From the NCBI GenBank assembly GCA_040758525.1, contig JBFLVQ010000080.1, positions 1-21,449 on the forward strand: 21,449 nt of DNA, in the 5' to 3' direction. The stretch comes from JBFLVQ01 sp040758525. Its GTDB lineage: Bacteria > Acidobacteriota > Blastocatellia > Chloracidobacteriales > JADJPF01. Shown here piece by piece: positions 5,899 through 14,117 of this stretch. Made by a program: the position numbers and the translations under genes. Within the stretch, counting starts at the first letter, position 1. Each line of letters opens with the position of its first letter. A model generated the notes under the pieces. That model was not told the DNA's origin, did no database searches, and worked only from the letters and a program-made list of their open reading frames with translations.

Positions 5899-8800
5899 AT
5901 GGAAGAGACTGCTGATCGTGCAATAGCAATTGTTGGCCTGGGAGCAATATTGCCTGATGCGCCCAATGTACCTGCATTCTGGAACAATATTAAGAATGGC
6001 AGATACAGCATTACCGAAGTGCAACCCAAGCGCTGGGATCCCGCACTATACTACAACCCAGATCCAAAAGCGCCTGACAAGACCTATTCTAAGATAGGCG
6101 GTTGGGTTCGTGAAAGTGTATGGGATCCTATTGTATGGCATCTACCCATTCCACCGCGTGTCAGTGATGCAATGGATGAGGTGCAAAAGTGGGCAATTGC
6201 AGCAACTCGCGAAGCGCTTTTAGATTTCGGCTATCCACAGCGCTCTCTAAACCTAGAAAGAACCGCCGTGATTCTCGGCAACGCTATGGCAGGAGAGAAG
6301 CACTATAATACTGCCTTGCGAATCAGCTTCCCAGAATATGCAAGTGAGCTAGCAGCATCAACAAGTTTCAAAGATCTCCCCTCGGCAACTCGTAAAGCTA
6401 TCCTCAGCGAACTTGAACAACGTGTTCATAACCTTTTTCCTGAAATAACAGAAGATACAATGCCTGGAGAACTTGGCAACTGTCTGGCTGGAAGAATTGC
6501 TAACCTATACAACCTGCATGGCCCTAACTATGTAGTCGATGCTGCTTGTGCTTCTGCTATGGCGGCTATCACAGCAGCAATAGAGGGACTGGTACAAAGA
6601 GACTATGACACCGTTATAACAGGCGGGATAGATCGCAATATGGGGGCTTCAACCTATGTCAAGTTTTGCAAGATCGGAGCGCTTTCCGCCACTGGAACAC
6701 GCCCTTATGCAGATGGAGCAGATGGTTTCGTAATGGGTGAAGGAGCAGCAATATTTATTCTTAAGAGATTAGTCGATGCAGAGCACAATGGAGATAAGAT
6801 CTATGCCGTCATTAGAGGAATAGGCGGAGCAAGCGATGGTAAAGGAAAAGGGATCACTGCACCCAATCCATTAGGTCAGCGTCTAGCAATAGAGCGCGCC
6901 TGGCAAAATGCCGATATATCTCCTGCTAATGCAACTCTGATAGAAGGCCATGGTACATCTACAAAGGTTGGAGATGTGGTTGAGACAGAGAGCCTCACGG
7001 CAGTGTTGAAATCGGCTGGCCTGTCAGCCCATTCGGTTGCGCTAGGCTCTGTTAAGTCGAATATAGGCCATCTGAAAGCAGCCGCCGGGGCAGCAGGAAT
7101 ATTGAAAGCAACCTTAGCACTCAGTGAAAAGCTTATACCACCAAGTATTAACTTTGATCGACCAAATCCGAATATAGACTTTGTACATTCTCCTCTCTAT
7201 GTAAATACAGAATTGAAAGAATGGATCAAGCCTGCTTGCGGAGTAAGGATTGCCGGAGTCAGCGCTTTCGGTTTCGGCGGAACAAATTTTCATGCAGTAA
7301 TGGAAGAGTATATACCTGATAGGCTCACTCAAAAAGGAACAAAGAGCTTCGCAACTGTCACAGAAAACAGATCAGATAAATCTGACCAATCTCAAAGATC
7401 TGCAGAAACTTCGAAAGGTTTAAAAGCGCCTCTGCGTGGAGCACTACTTTTAGGCGCAGAGAGTAGTGCAGAGCTTTTAGAGAAATTGAAAATAGTTGAG
7501 CAGAATGCAAAAGCAGGATCTGCTCCACCAATAGCAGTGCCTATTGAAAAGGATCTGCGCTCAACAGAGCGGCTCGCCATAGACTATGGCAATGCAGCAG
7601 AACTTGCTGAGAAGGCAGGCAAAGCGATCAAAGCGATAAATACTAACAACTCTGCAAGCTGGAGAGCGCTAAGAGCACAGGGGATCTTCTGCGGTCATGG
7701 CGCTCCCACCAAGGTTGCATTCTTATATACAGGTCAAGGCTCACAGTATGTGAATATGCTCAAGCAACTCTATCAGAGCGAGCCGATTGTTAAACAGATC
7801 TTCTCTCAAGCAGACGAGATAATGAAAGGATTGATAGGTGGCTCTCTTAGCAACTTTATCTTTGTCGATGGCGACGATAAATCTGCTATCGCAAAAGCAG
7901 AAGATGATCTACGGCAGACATCTATAACACAGCCTGCTGTTCTTACTGTCGATGCCGCACTCACCAGACTTCTAAAATCCTATGGTATAGAGCCGGATAT
8001 GGTGATGGGGCATAGTCTGGGAGAATATGGTGCGCTTGAAGCAGCCGGAGCATTACCATTTGCTGATGCCATTGAAGCAGTGAGCGCTCGCGGCAGAGAG
8101 ATGACTCGTGTCTCTGTTGAAGATAATGGAAAAATGGTTGCTGTTTTTGCCCCTCTTGCTGAAGTTGAAAGAATTTTGCAAAGCATCAATGGTTATGTAG
8201 TGATAGCCAATATCAACAGCAACAGTCAGGCTGTAATAGGAGGAGCAAGCAGAGCAGTAGAAGAGGCACAGCAGGCATTTATCTCAGCAGGCTATCAAGC
8301 AGTGCCATTACCTGTAAGCCATGCCTTCCATACGAATATTGTTGCTCCTGCCAGTAACCCGCTGAGAGAGCAGTTACAAAGACTCCGATTGCAATCCCCA
8401 AAACTGCCTATCATCTCGAATGTAACAGGAGAGTTCTATCCCACAGGAGATGATGTAGCGCCACAGATGCTTGATCTATTGGCCAACCAGGTGGCTTCGC
8501 CAGTGCAGTTTGTTAAAGGCCTCAACACACTCTATAACGCAGGAGCAAGAATATTTGTAGAGATAGGCCCAAAGAAGGCCCTACATGGTTTTGTAGAGGA
8601 TCTGTTTGGAAGTCATCCAGATGTTGTTGCACTCTACACAAATCATCCTAAGAATGGAGATCTTGTCTCCTTCAATCAAGCATTATGTGGACTCTATGCA
8701 GCAGGATTTGGCACTGCAATAGCTAATAGAGAGTCAAGCCAAGAACAAGCCATTGCAGAATCACTCTCAAACAGACCAGTGAATTCTCCATCAACCAGAA

Positions 8801-11800
8801 TAGATCAGGAAAGGACTACTGCTATGCCAACTTCAACAGGATATGATAAGAACCGTTATAATGAGTTGGGGAGACTCTTTGCAGATTTCCTTGAGAAGGG
8901 AATACACATCTACTCCGGCAGAAGATCTGAGGCCACACAATCGCCTGTGGTAATAACCGGAGCAGGTTTAGGGCTGCCTGGTACAGAGACAATCTTTGAT
9001 GATGCTAATGTTGGTCGAATATTGCGTGGAGAGCAGTTTATTGATGTTATCCCAAGCCGCTTCCGTCGAGCTATGGTAGACAAACATATAACTCGGCTAG
9101 TAAAGAGTGAGGCCGGCGGTAGATTCGAATCAATAGACAATCCCACAGATGTGATTAAGCTAGCGGCGCGGGGGGGAAAGTTCGATCTAGGCAAGGAGTT
9201 TGGTATCCCTGAAGAGCGTATAGCAGCGCTCGATCGTTATACACAGCTTGCCATCGCTGCAGGTTTAGAAGCCCTTCGTGATGCTGGTATACCACTTGTT
9301 CACCATTACAAGAGAACCACTAAAGGAACTGAACTACCTGATCGTTGGATGCTAGCCAGTTCTATGCGTGATGATACAGGAGTGATATTCGCTTCTGCCT
9401 TCCCTGGCTTAGACTCTTTCTCAGAAACTCTCACACACTACCATGAGGATCGATCTAGAAGAGAGCAGTTGCAACGCCTTGAGCATTTGCGCGAGAGAAT
9501 GAATGCAGGTGAGAATAATGGCCTCTCTCATGAACTTGATCAGCAGATCAGTGAGTTGCGAACATTGATAAAGAAGCACCCTTATACCTTTGACAGACGC
9601 TTCCTCTTCCGTGTTCTCTCTATGGGCCATTCGCAGTTTGCAGAATTGATCGGTGCGCGCGGGCCTAATACACAGATAAATTCGGCCTGTGCAAGCACTA
9701 CTCAAGCATTAACGCTTGCTGAAGATTGGATCAAAGCAGGACGTTGCCGCAGAGTTATTATAGTCGCCGCAGACGATGTGACCAGTGATAACCTACTAGA
9801 ATGGTTTGGAGCAGGATTTCTTGCCAGCGGCGCCGCCGCCACTGATGAGACAGTTGAAGACGCCGCTCTCCCATTCGATAAACGAAGGCATGGAATGCTG
9901 CTAGGAATGGGTGCTGCCGCAATGGTTGTAGAGAGCGCAGATTCTGCTAATGAACGTGGTCTACAACCTATCTGCGAAGTTATTAACACTGTAACAGCTA
10001 ATAGCGCTTTTCATGGCACAAGGCTCGATGTAGATCATATCTGCGTTATGATGGAGAAGCTGATTGCTGAAGCGGAGTCTCGCTGGGGATTGAGACGTTC
10101 CGAGATTGCCGAGAAGATGGTCTTTATCTCTCATGAGACCTATACACCGGCTCGCGGTGGAAGTGCTGCTGCAGAGATACACGCCCTACATAAAGTCTTT
10201 GGCAATTCCTCAGATCAGATAGTTATCGCCAATACCAAAGGTTTCACTGGCCATACAATGGGTGTAGGTATAGAAGATGTAATCGCCATTAAGACCCTTG
10301 AGACCGGCTTAGTTCCTCCAGTGGCAAACTTCAAAGAAATAGACCCTGAGCTGGGCAGACTCAATCTCTCTAAAGGAGGAGCTTATCCGATAGAGTATGC
10401 TCTACGTTTAGGTGCTGGTTTTGGATCTCAGATCAGTCTATCACTACTCCACTCGTTGCCGACTGTAGATGGAGTACGCCGAAATCCTGAAGAACTCGGC
10501 TTCAACTATCGCATTAAAGATGCGAGCACTTGGTGCGAATGGCTAAAAGCGTTAAATGGCTCGGCAACTTCAGAGCTTGAAGTAGTCAATCGTACATTGA
10601 GAGTAAAAGATCAGAGAGCTACTGAAGAGATATCTCAACCTATCTCTCAACCTGTAATATCTGCTCCTGAAGAGAAAGAGTATAAGACAGCAGAGCCTGT
10701 GATTGTTAAACAGATAGAACCGGACACCCAAAAAGATGATGTAAAGGAGAAGGTCTTAGAGATAGTATCTGCCACCACCGGCTATCCAATAGATATGCTT
10801 GATATGGAACTGGATCTTGAAGCCGACTTAGGCATTGATACGGTAAAACAGGCAGAAGTCTTTGTAGCAATTCGTGGAGCTTATGGTATACAGCGAGATG
10901 AGAATCTTAAACTAAGAGATTTTCCCACTCTTGCGCATGTTGTTCAGTTTGTCTACAGCCGCAAACCAGATCTATTAAACAGAGTAGCCGAGAAACTTGA
11001 GCAAAAGCCCGTTAGCAAGACTGTTCCAACCAATGATGATCTATCTCTAACAAATACTGCCTCAAATGATGATGGAGTGAAGCAGCGAGTGCTTGAACTA
11101 GTAGCCGAGAAGACCGGCTATCCTATCGATATGCTAGATCTAGAACTTGATATGGAGGCAGATCTGGGAGTAGATACGGTAAAACAGGCAGAGATCTTTG
11201 CTACCATAAGAGGAGAGTATAATATCCCTCGTGACGAGAATCTCAAGCTGAGAGATTTTCCCACTCTTAACCACGTAATACAGTTTGTCTACGATCGTAT
11301 GCCAAAGAAGGCTCAAGAGAAAGAGCCTACAGAAGCAGAGAAAGAATCGATCTCAAACAATGAGGTAGCAAAGCCTGTTATTAATAGTTTTGATGCTGTG
11401 GATACTGTACCCAGACGTCATCCTATGCCGGTTCTTCGCCCCGCGCTAGAATTTTGTAAAGCAACGGGAGTAACTCTCTCTCAAGGTAGTCGAGTTGTAG
11501 TGATGCCGGATCGTGCAGGAGTAGCAGAAGCTCTGATTGAGAGATTAATAGAGCGAAATGTAGAAGTACTGAAACTTGATAACACCTCAGATAGAGAAGC
11601 AATTAATAGCCGTTTAGATGAATGGTTGAAAGAGGGTGCCATAGATGGTCTTTACTGGCTGCCTGCACTTGATCGTTTAGCTAATGAAGGTGATCTCTCA
11701 TTGATGAGTCTAGATGAATGGCATAAGGCTTTAAGTTTGAGAATTAAACTGCTCTATCTGGTAGTGCGTAAGTTAAATGATCAGTTATCAGGAAAAGGAA

Positions 11801-13899
11801 AATTCTTGATATCTGCAACTAGACTTGGTGGACAGCACGGTTATGATGAAGCAGGAGCCTTTGCTCCATTAGGAGGAGCTGTCACAGGCTTTATTAAAGC
11901 ATATTCCAGAGAGCAGAAAGAGACGCTGGTAAAAGCGGTCGATTTCGAATCCAACTACAATGCAACATCCATTGCCGCTGCTCTGTTTGATGAGACTTTA
12001 AGAGATAATGGAGTTGTAGAGATAGGTTATAAGAAAGGTCTACGTACTACCATAGCATTGCAAGAGCGTTCTACCAAGAAGAATGAGAATGGACTTCTGC
12101 TTAATAAAGAGAGCATCTTTGTTATTACTGGTGCGGCAGGCAGCATAGTCTCGGCGATCACTAGAGATCTTGCGACAGCCTCAGGTGGTACATTTCATCT
12201 TCTCGATCTAACTCCCAAACCTGATCCAGACAATTCTGATATCGCTCGCTTTGTTTCAGATAAAGAGAGCTTGAAACGCGATCTCTTTGAGCGATTGAAA
12301 TCGCGTGTAGAGAGAGTCACTCCTGCTATGGTAGAGAAGGAGCTTGCCGCACTGGAAAGATCGTATGCAGCATTGAGCGCAATAAGTGCTGTAGAGGCAG
12401 CCGGAGGGACTGCTTACTATCATAGTGTCAATCTTACGGATGCTGAAGCGGTTGCTAGAGTAATAGGAGAAATAAAAGAGCGAAATGGTCGGATCGATGT
12501 ACTGATACATGCTGCAGGAATGGAGATAAGCCATTTCCTCAAAGACAAAGAACCAGCAGAGTTCGATCGTGTCTTTGATGTTAAGAGCGATGGCTGGTTC
12601 AATCTGATACACGCTATCAATGATATGCCTCTTAATGCAACCGTTGTCTTTAGTTCGATCGCAGGCCGTTTCGGCAATGCAGGACAGACAGATTATAGCG
12701 CTGCCAACGATCTACTCTGTAAATATAGTTCAAGTCTTCGTACTACTCGTCCAGAAGTAAGAGCTATAGCAATAGACTGGACCGCCTGGGGCGGTATAGG
12801 AATGGCTAGCAGAGGCTCTATACCGAAGATGATGGAGTTAGCAGGTATCGATATGCTTGCTCCAGAAAAGGCTATTCCTGTCACACGTAGAGAATTGATG
12901 CTCGGCAAAGCAGGTGAGGTTGTTGTTGCTGGTAGCTTAGGTGTACTAATGCAAGAGAGGGATGAGACGGGTGGACTTGATCTGACTGCTGTAGCTGCCA
13001 GAATTAATGGCCCTATGATAGGAGATGTACTTGGAATCAGCTTAGAGAGAGGATTGGAGGTAGAGGTAACATTAGATCCAGCAAAACAGCCATTCCTCTA
13101 TGATCATCGGATCGATAACACCCCGGTACTTCCAGGAGTAATGGGAATAGAGGCTTTTGCAGAGCTAGCAATACTGCTATTCCCGAACCTGCATGTAAGC
13201 AGCATTGAGAGTATTGACTTTCTTGAGCCTGTTAAATTCTACAGGAATGAACCACGCAGATTGAAGCTGCAGATGAGAATGATAGAAGATGGTGAGGATC
13301 TGCTAGGAGAAGCCTCTCTAATAGCAACAAGAAAGTTGAAGAACCAGACAGAGCCACAAGTGACAACCCATTTTAGAGCCATTGTTAGACTCACTCAAAG
13401 AGAGCCGGAGGTCTGTTCTACTACCGTGCCTGATAGCACAGGTCATACTCAAGTTAACTCAGAAGAGATCTATAAAATCTACTTTCATGGCCCTACCTAT
13501 AAAGTTCTGGCCAGCGCCTGGAAGAATGGAGAAGTGGTAGGAGAGTTTGCCACAGATCTTCCTGCTAATCATTATCCGGCAGAACTCAAGACTATCATAG
13601 CTCCAAGATTGATAGAACTATGCTTTCAGACGGCAGGGATCTGGGGAATGGGAGAAACAGGCCATCTTGGGTTGCCTTCTCATATAGATCGCTTAACATT
13701 TCTATTACCGCAAGAGAGAAACGACCTGCACATCTTTGCTCTCATTCAACCATTAGAGAATGGTCATTTTAATGCTAAAGTAGTAGACCGTGAAGGAAGA
13801 GTCTATCTAACAATGGAAGGTTATCGAACCGCACAATTGCCAAACAGCCTTGAGGCTCAACAACAGCGAGCCCTCGCTGCGGCAATGAAGAATGCTTAG
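5899..13899 (+). CDS. Pfa-like type I polyketide/fatty acid megasynthase, KS-AT-KS-ACP-ACP-KR-DH
   Basis: This 2666-residue cytosolic synthase appears to build an acyl chain from malonyl units. Domains in order: KS1 (about 7-470; Cys217 in DAACASA, His351 in HGTST, His391 in GHLKAA). AT (605-905; Ser706 in GHSLGEY; HAFH at 808-811, the malonyl-CoA pattern). KS2 (1015-1520; Cys1264 in NSACAST, His1412, Lys1447, His1452 in GHTMG), with a charged helical insert near 1178-1228. Two ACPs (1613-1690, 1724-1800). KR with a structural half (about 1840-2065) and a catalytic half (2070-2350; Lys2229, Ser2252/2253, Tyr2266). A double-hotdog DH (2375-2650; His2403, Glu2573 where Asp is usual). There is no enoyl reductase or thioesterase. 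Both ACPs have Thr (1648, 1760) at the usual pantetheine serine. The KS1 insert after GNAMAGEKHYN and the KR insert recall PfaA-type synthases. AAAGGA at 5887-5892 supports the ATG. Confidence 0.9.
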   Translation: MEETADRAIAIVGLGAILPDAPNVPAFWNNIKNGRYSITEVQPKRWDPALYYNPDPKAPDKTYSKIGGWVRESVWDPIVWHLPIPPRVSDAMDEVQKWAIAATREALLDFGYPQRSLNLERTAVILGNAMAGEKHYNTALRISFPEYASELAASTSFKDLPSATRKAILSELEQRVHNLFPEITEDTMPGELGNCLAGRIANLYNLHGPNYVVDAACASAMAAITAAIEGLVQRDYDTVITGGIDRNMGASTYVKFCKIGALSATGTRPYADGADGFVMGEGAAIFILKRLVDAEHNGDKIYAVIRGIGGASDGKGKGITAPNPLGQRLAIERAWQNADISPANATLIEGHGTSTKVGDVVETESLTAVLKSAGLSAHSVALGSVKSNIGHLKAAAGAAGILKATLALSEKLIPPSINFDRPNPNIDFVHSPLYVNTELKEWIKPACGVRIAGVSAFGFGGTNFHAVMEEYIPDRLTQKGTKSFATVTENRSDKSDQSQRSAETSKGLKAPLRGALLLGAESSAELLEKLKIVEQNAKAGSAPPIAVPIEKDLRSTERLAIDYGNAAELAEKAGKAIKAINTNNSASWRALRAQGIFCGHGAPTKVAFLYTGQGSQYVNMLKQLYQSEPIVKQIFSQADEIMKGLIGGSLSNFIFVDGDDKSAIAKAEDDLRQTSITQPAVLTVDAALTRLLKSYGIEPDMVMGHSLGEYGALEAAGALPFADAIEAVSARGREMTRVSVEDNGKMVAVFAPLAEVERILQSINGYVVIANINSNSQAVIGGASRAVEEAQQAFISAGYQAVPLPVSHAFHTNIVAPASNPLREQLQRLRLQSPKLPIISNVTGEFYPTGDDVAPQMLDLLANQVASPVQFVKGLNTLYNAGARIFVEIGPKKALHGFVEDLFGSHPDVVALYTNHPKNGDLVSFNQALCGLYAAGFGTAIANRESSQEQAIAESLSNRPVNSPSTRIDQERTTAMPTSTGYDKNRYNELGRLFADFLEKGIHIYSGRRSEATQSPVVITGAGLGLPGTETIFDDANVGRILRGEQFIDVIPSRFRRAMVDKHITRLVKSEAGGRFESIDNPTDVIKLAARGGKFDLGKEFGIPEERIAALDRYTQLAIAAGLEALRDAGIPLVHHYKRTTKGTELPDRWMLASSMRDDTGVIFASAFPGLDSFSETLTHYHEDRSRREQLQRLEHLRERMNAGENNGLSHELDQQISELRTLIKKHPYTFDRRFLFRVLSMGHSQFAELIGARGPNTQINSACASTTQALTLAEDWIKAGRCRRVIIVAADDVTSDNLLEWFGAGFLASGAAATDETVEDAALPFDKRRHGMLLGMGAAAMVVESADSANERGLQPICEVINTVTANSAFHGTRLDVDHICVMMEKLIAEAESRWGLRRSEIAEKMVFISHETYTPARGGSAAAEIHALHKVFGNSSDQIVIANTKGFTGHTMGVGIEDVIAIKTLETGLVPPVANFKEIDPELGRLNLSKGGAYPIEYALRLGAGFGSQISLSLLHSLPTVDGVRRNPEELGFNYRIKDASTWCEWLKALNGSATSELEVVNRTLRVKDQRATEEISQPISQPVISAPEEKEYKTAEPVIVKQIEPDTQKDDVKEKVLEIVSATTGYPIDMLDMELDLEADLGIDTVKQAEVFVAIRGAYGIQRDENLKLRDFPTLAHVVQFVYSRKPDLLNRVAEKLEQKPVSKTVPTNDDLSLTNTASNDDGVKQRVLELVAEKTGYPIDMLDLELDMEADLGVDTVKQAEIFATIRGEYNIPRDENLKLRDFPTLNHVIQFVYDRMPKKAQEKEPTEAEKESISNNEVAKPVINSFDAVDTVPRRHPMPVLRPALEFCKATGVTLSQGSRVVVMPDRAGVAEALIERLIERNVEVLKLDNTSDREAINSRLDEWLKEGAIDGLYWLPALDRLANEGDLSLMSLDEWHKALSLRIKLLYLVVRKLNDQLSGKGKFLISATRLGGQHGYDEAGAFAPLGGAVTGFIKAYSREQKETLVKAVDFESNYNATSIAAALFDETLRDNGVVEIGYKKGLRTTIALQERSTKKNENGLLLNKESIFVITGAAGSIVSAITRDLATASGGTFHLLDLTPKPDPDNSDIARFVSDKESLKRDLFERLKSRVERVTPAMVEKELAALERSYAALSAISAVEAAGGTAYYHSVNLTDAEAVARVIGEIKERNGRIDVLIHAAGMEISHFLKDKEPAEFDRVFDVKSDGWFNLIHAINDMPLNATVVFSSIAGRFGNAGQTDYSAANDLLCKYSSSLRTTRPEVRAIAIDWTAWGGIGMASRGSIPKMMELAGIDMLAPEKAIPVTRRELMLGKAGEVVVAGSLGVLMQERDETGGLDLTAVAARINGPMIGDVLGISLERGLEVEVTLDPAKQPFLYDHRIDNTPVLPGVMGIEAFAELAILLFPNLHVSSIESIDFLEPVKFYRNEPRRLKLQMRMIEDGEDLLGEASLIATRKLKNQTEPQVTTHFRAIVRLTQREPEVCSTTVPDSTGHTQVNSEEIYKIYFHGPTYKVLASAWKNGEVVGEFATDLPANHYPAELKTIIAPRLIELCFQTAGIWGMGETGHLGLPSHIDRLTFLLPQERNDLHIFALIQPLENGHFNAKVVDREGRVYLTMEGYRTAQLPNSLEAQQQRALAAAMKNA
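10735..11298 (+). repeat. Tandem duplicated acyl carrier domain coding repeat
   Basis: Two copies of about 230 bases (10735-10968 and 11068-11298) encode ACP1 and ACP2 of the synthase. They share the core D-L-G-[IV]-D-T-V-K-Q-A-E and the tail ENLKLRDFPTL. Some DNA is still identical between them, for example GAGATTTTCCCACTCTT. They are joined by a low-complexity linker rich in Ser, Thr, Asn, Lys and Pro. The duplication is in frame and both copies look equally intact. Confidence 0.85.
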
Positions 13900-13906
13900 G
13901 AAACAG

Positions 13907-13945
13907 AGGAGCAAGGATAAGCCTTAAGGCTAATACCTTGCTCCT
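13907..13945 (+). terminator. Long hairpin after the synthase stop codon
   Basis: AGGAGCAAGG (13907-13916) pairs perfectly with CCTTGCTCCT (13936-13945). The loop contains its own 12-base palindrome AGCCTTAAGGCT (13920-13931). It begins eight bases after the stop codon. No run of T follows, so it may be a processing or mRNA-stabilising hairpin rather than an efficient intrinsic terminator. The carboxylase gene could therefore still be reached by readthrough. Confidence 0.5.
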
Positions 13946-14056
13946 TGCTCTTCAACGACAGGTTATTTAATTTTGCACTAATCAGGTCTCGCCGATTGAG
14001 TTAGATAAAGATCACACTAAGAAACTATCTCGCTTTAGGAATCAATCTACGAGTTT

Positions 14057-14096
14057 AGCAAAGCAGTAAAGAAACTTCTTTGCTTCTTATCTTTTT
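14057..14096 (+). terminator. Possible hairpin with T-rich tail before the carboxylase gene
   Basis: AGCAAAG (14057-14063) can pair with CTTTGCT (14078-14084), followed by TCTTATCTTTTT. A shorter alternative hairpin, AAAGAA-AC-TTCTTT (14068-14081), uses part of the same right arm, so the two are mutually exclusive. This lies just 21 bases before the carboxylase start. It could end transcription from the synthase or act as a leader switch. The stems are short, so confidence is low. Confidence 0.3.
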
Positions 14097-14117
14097 AGAA
14101 TTCTAAATGGAGGAGTG

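Noticed and set aside
12256..12677. Open frames on the minus strand inside the synthase gene
   Set aside because: They lie entirely within the ketoreductase coding region, their proteins are rich in Ser, Ile and Cys with no recognisable domain, and none has a ribosome binding site of note.
5899..13899. Two adjacent synthase genes joined by an assembly error
   Set aside because: The frame is continuous, the AT-KS2 linker (about 905-1015) looks like an ordinary interdomain linker, and no start signal or frameshift is visible there.
14115..14117. GTG as the carboxylase start
   Set aside because: It lies only one base after GGAGG (14109-14113). The ATG at 14118 has better spacing.
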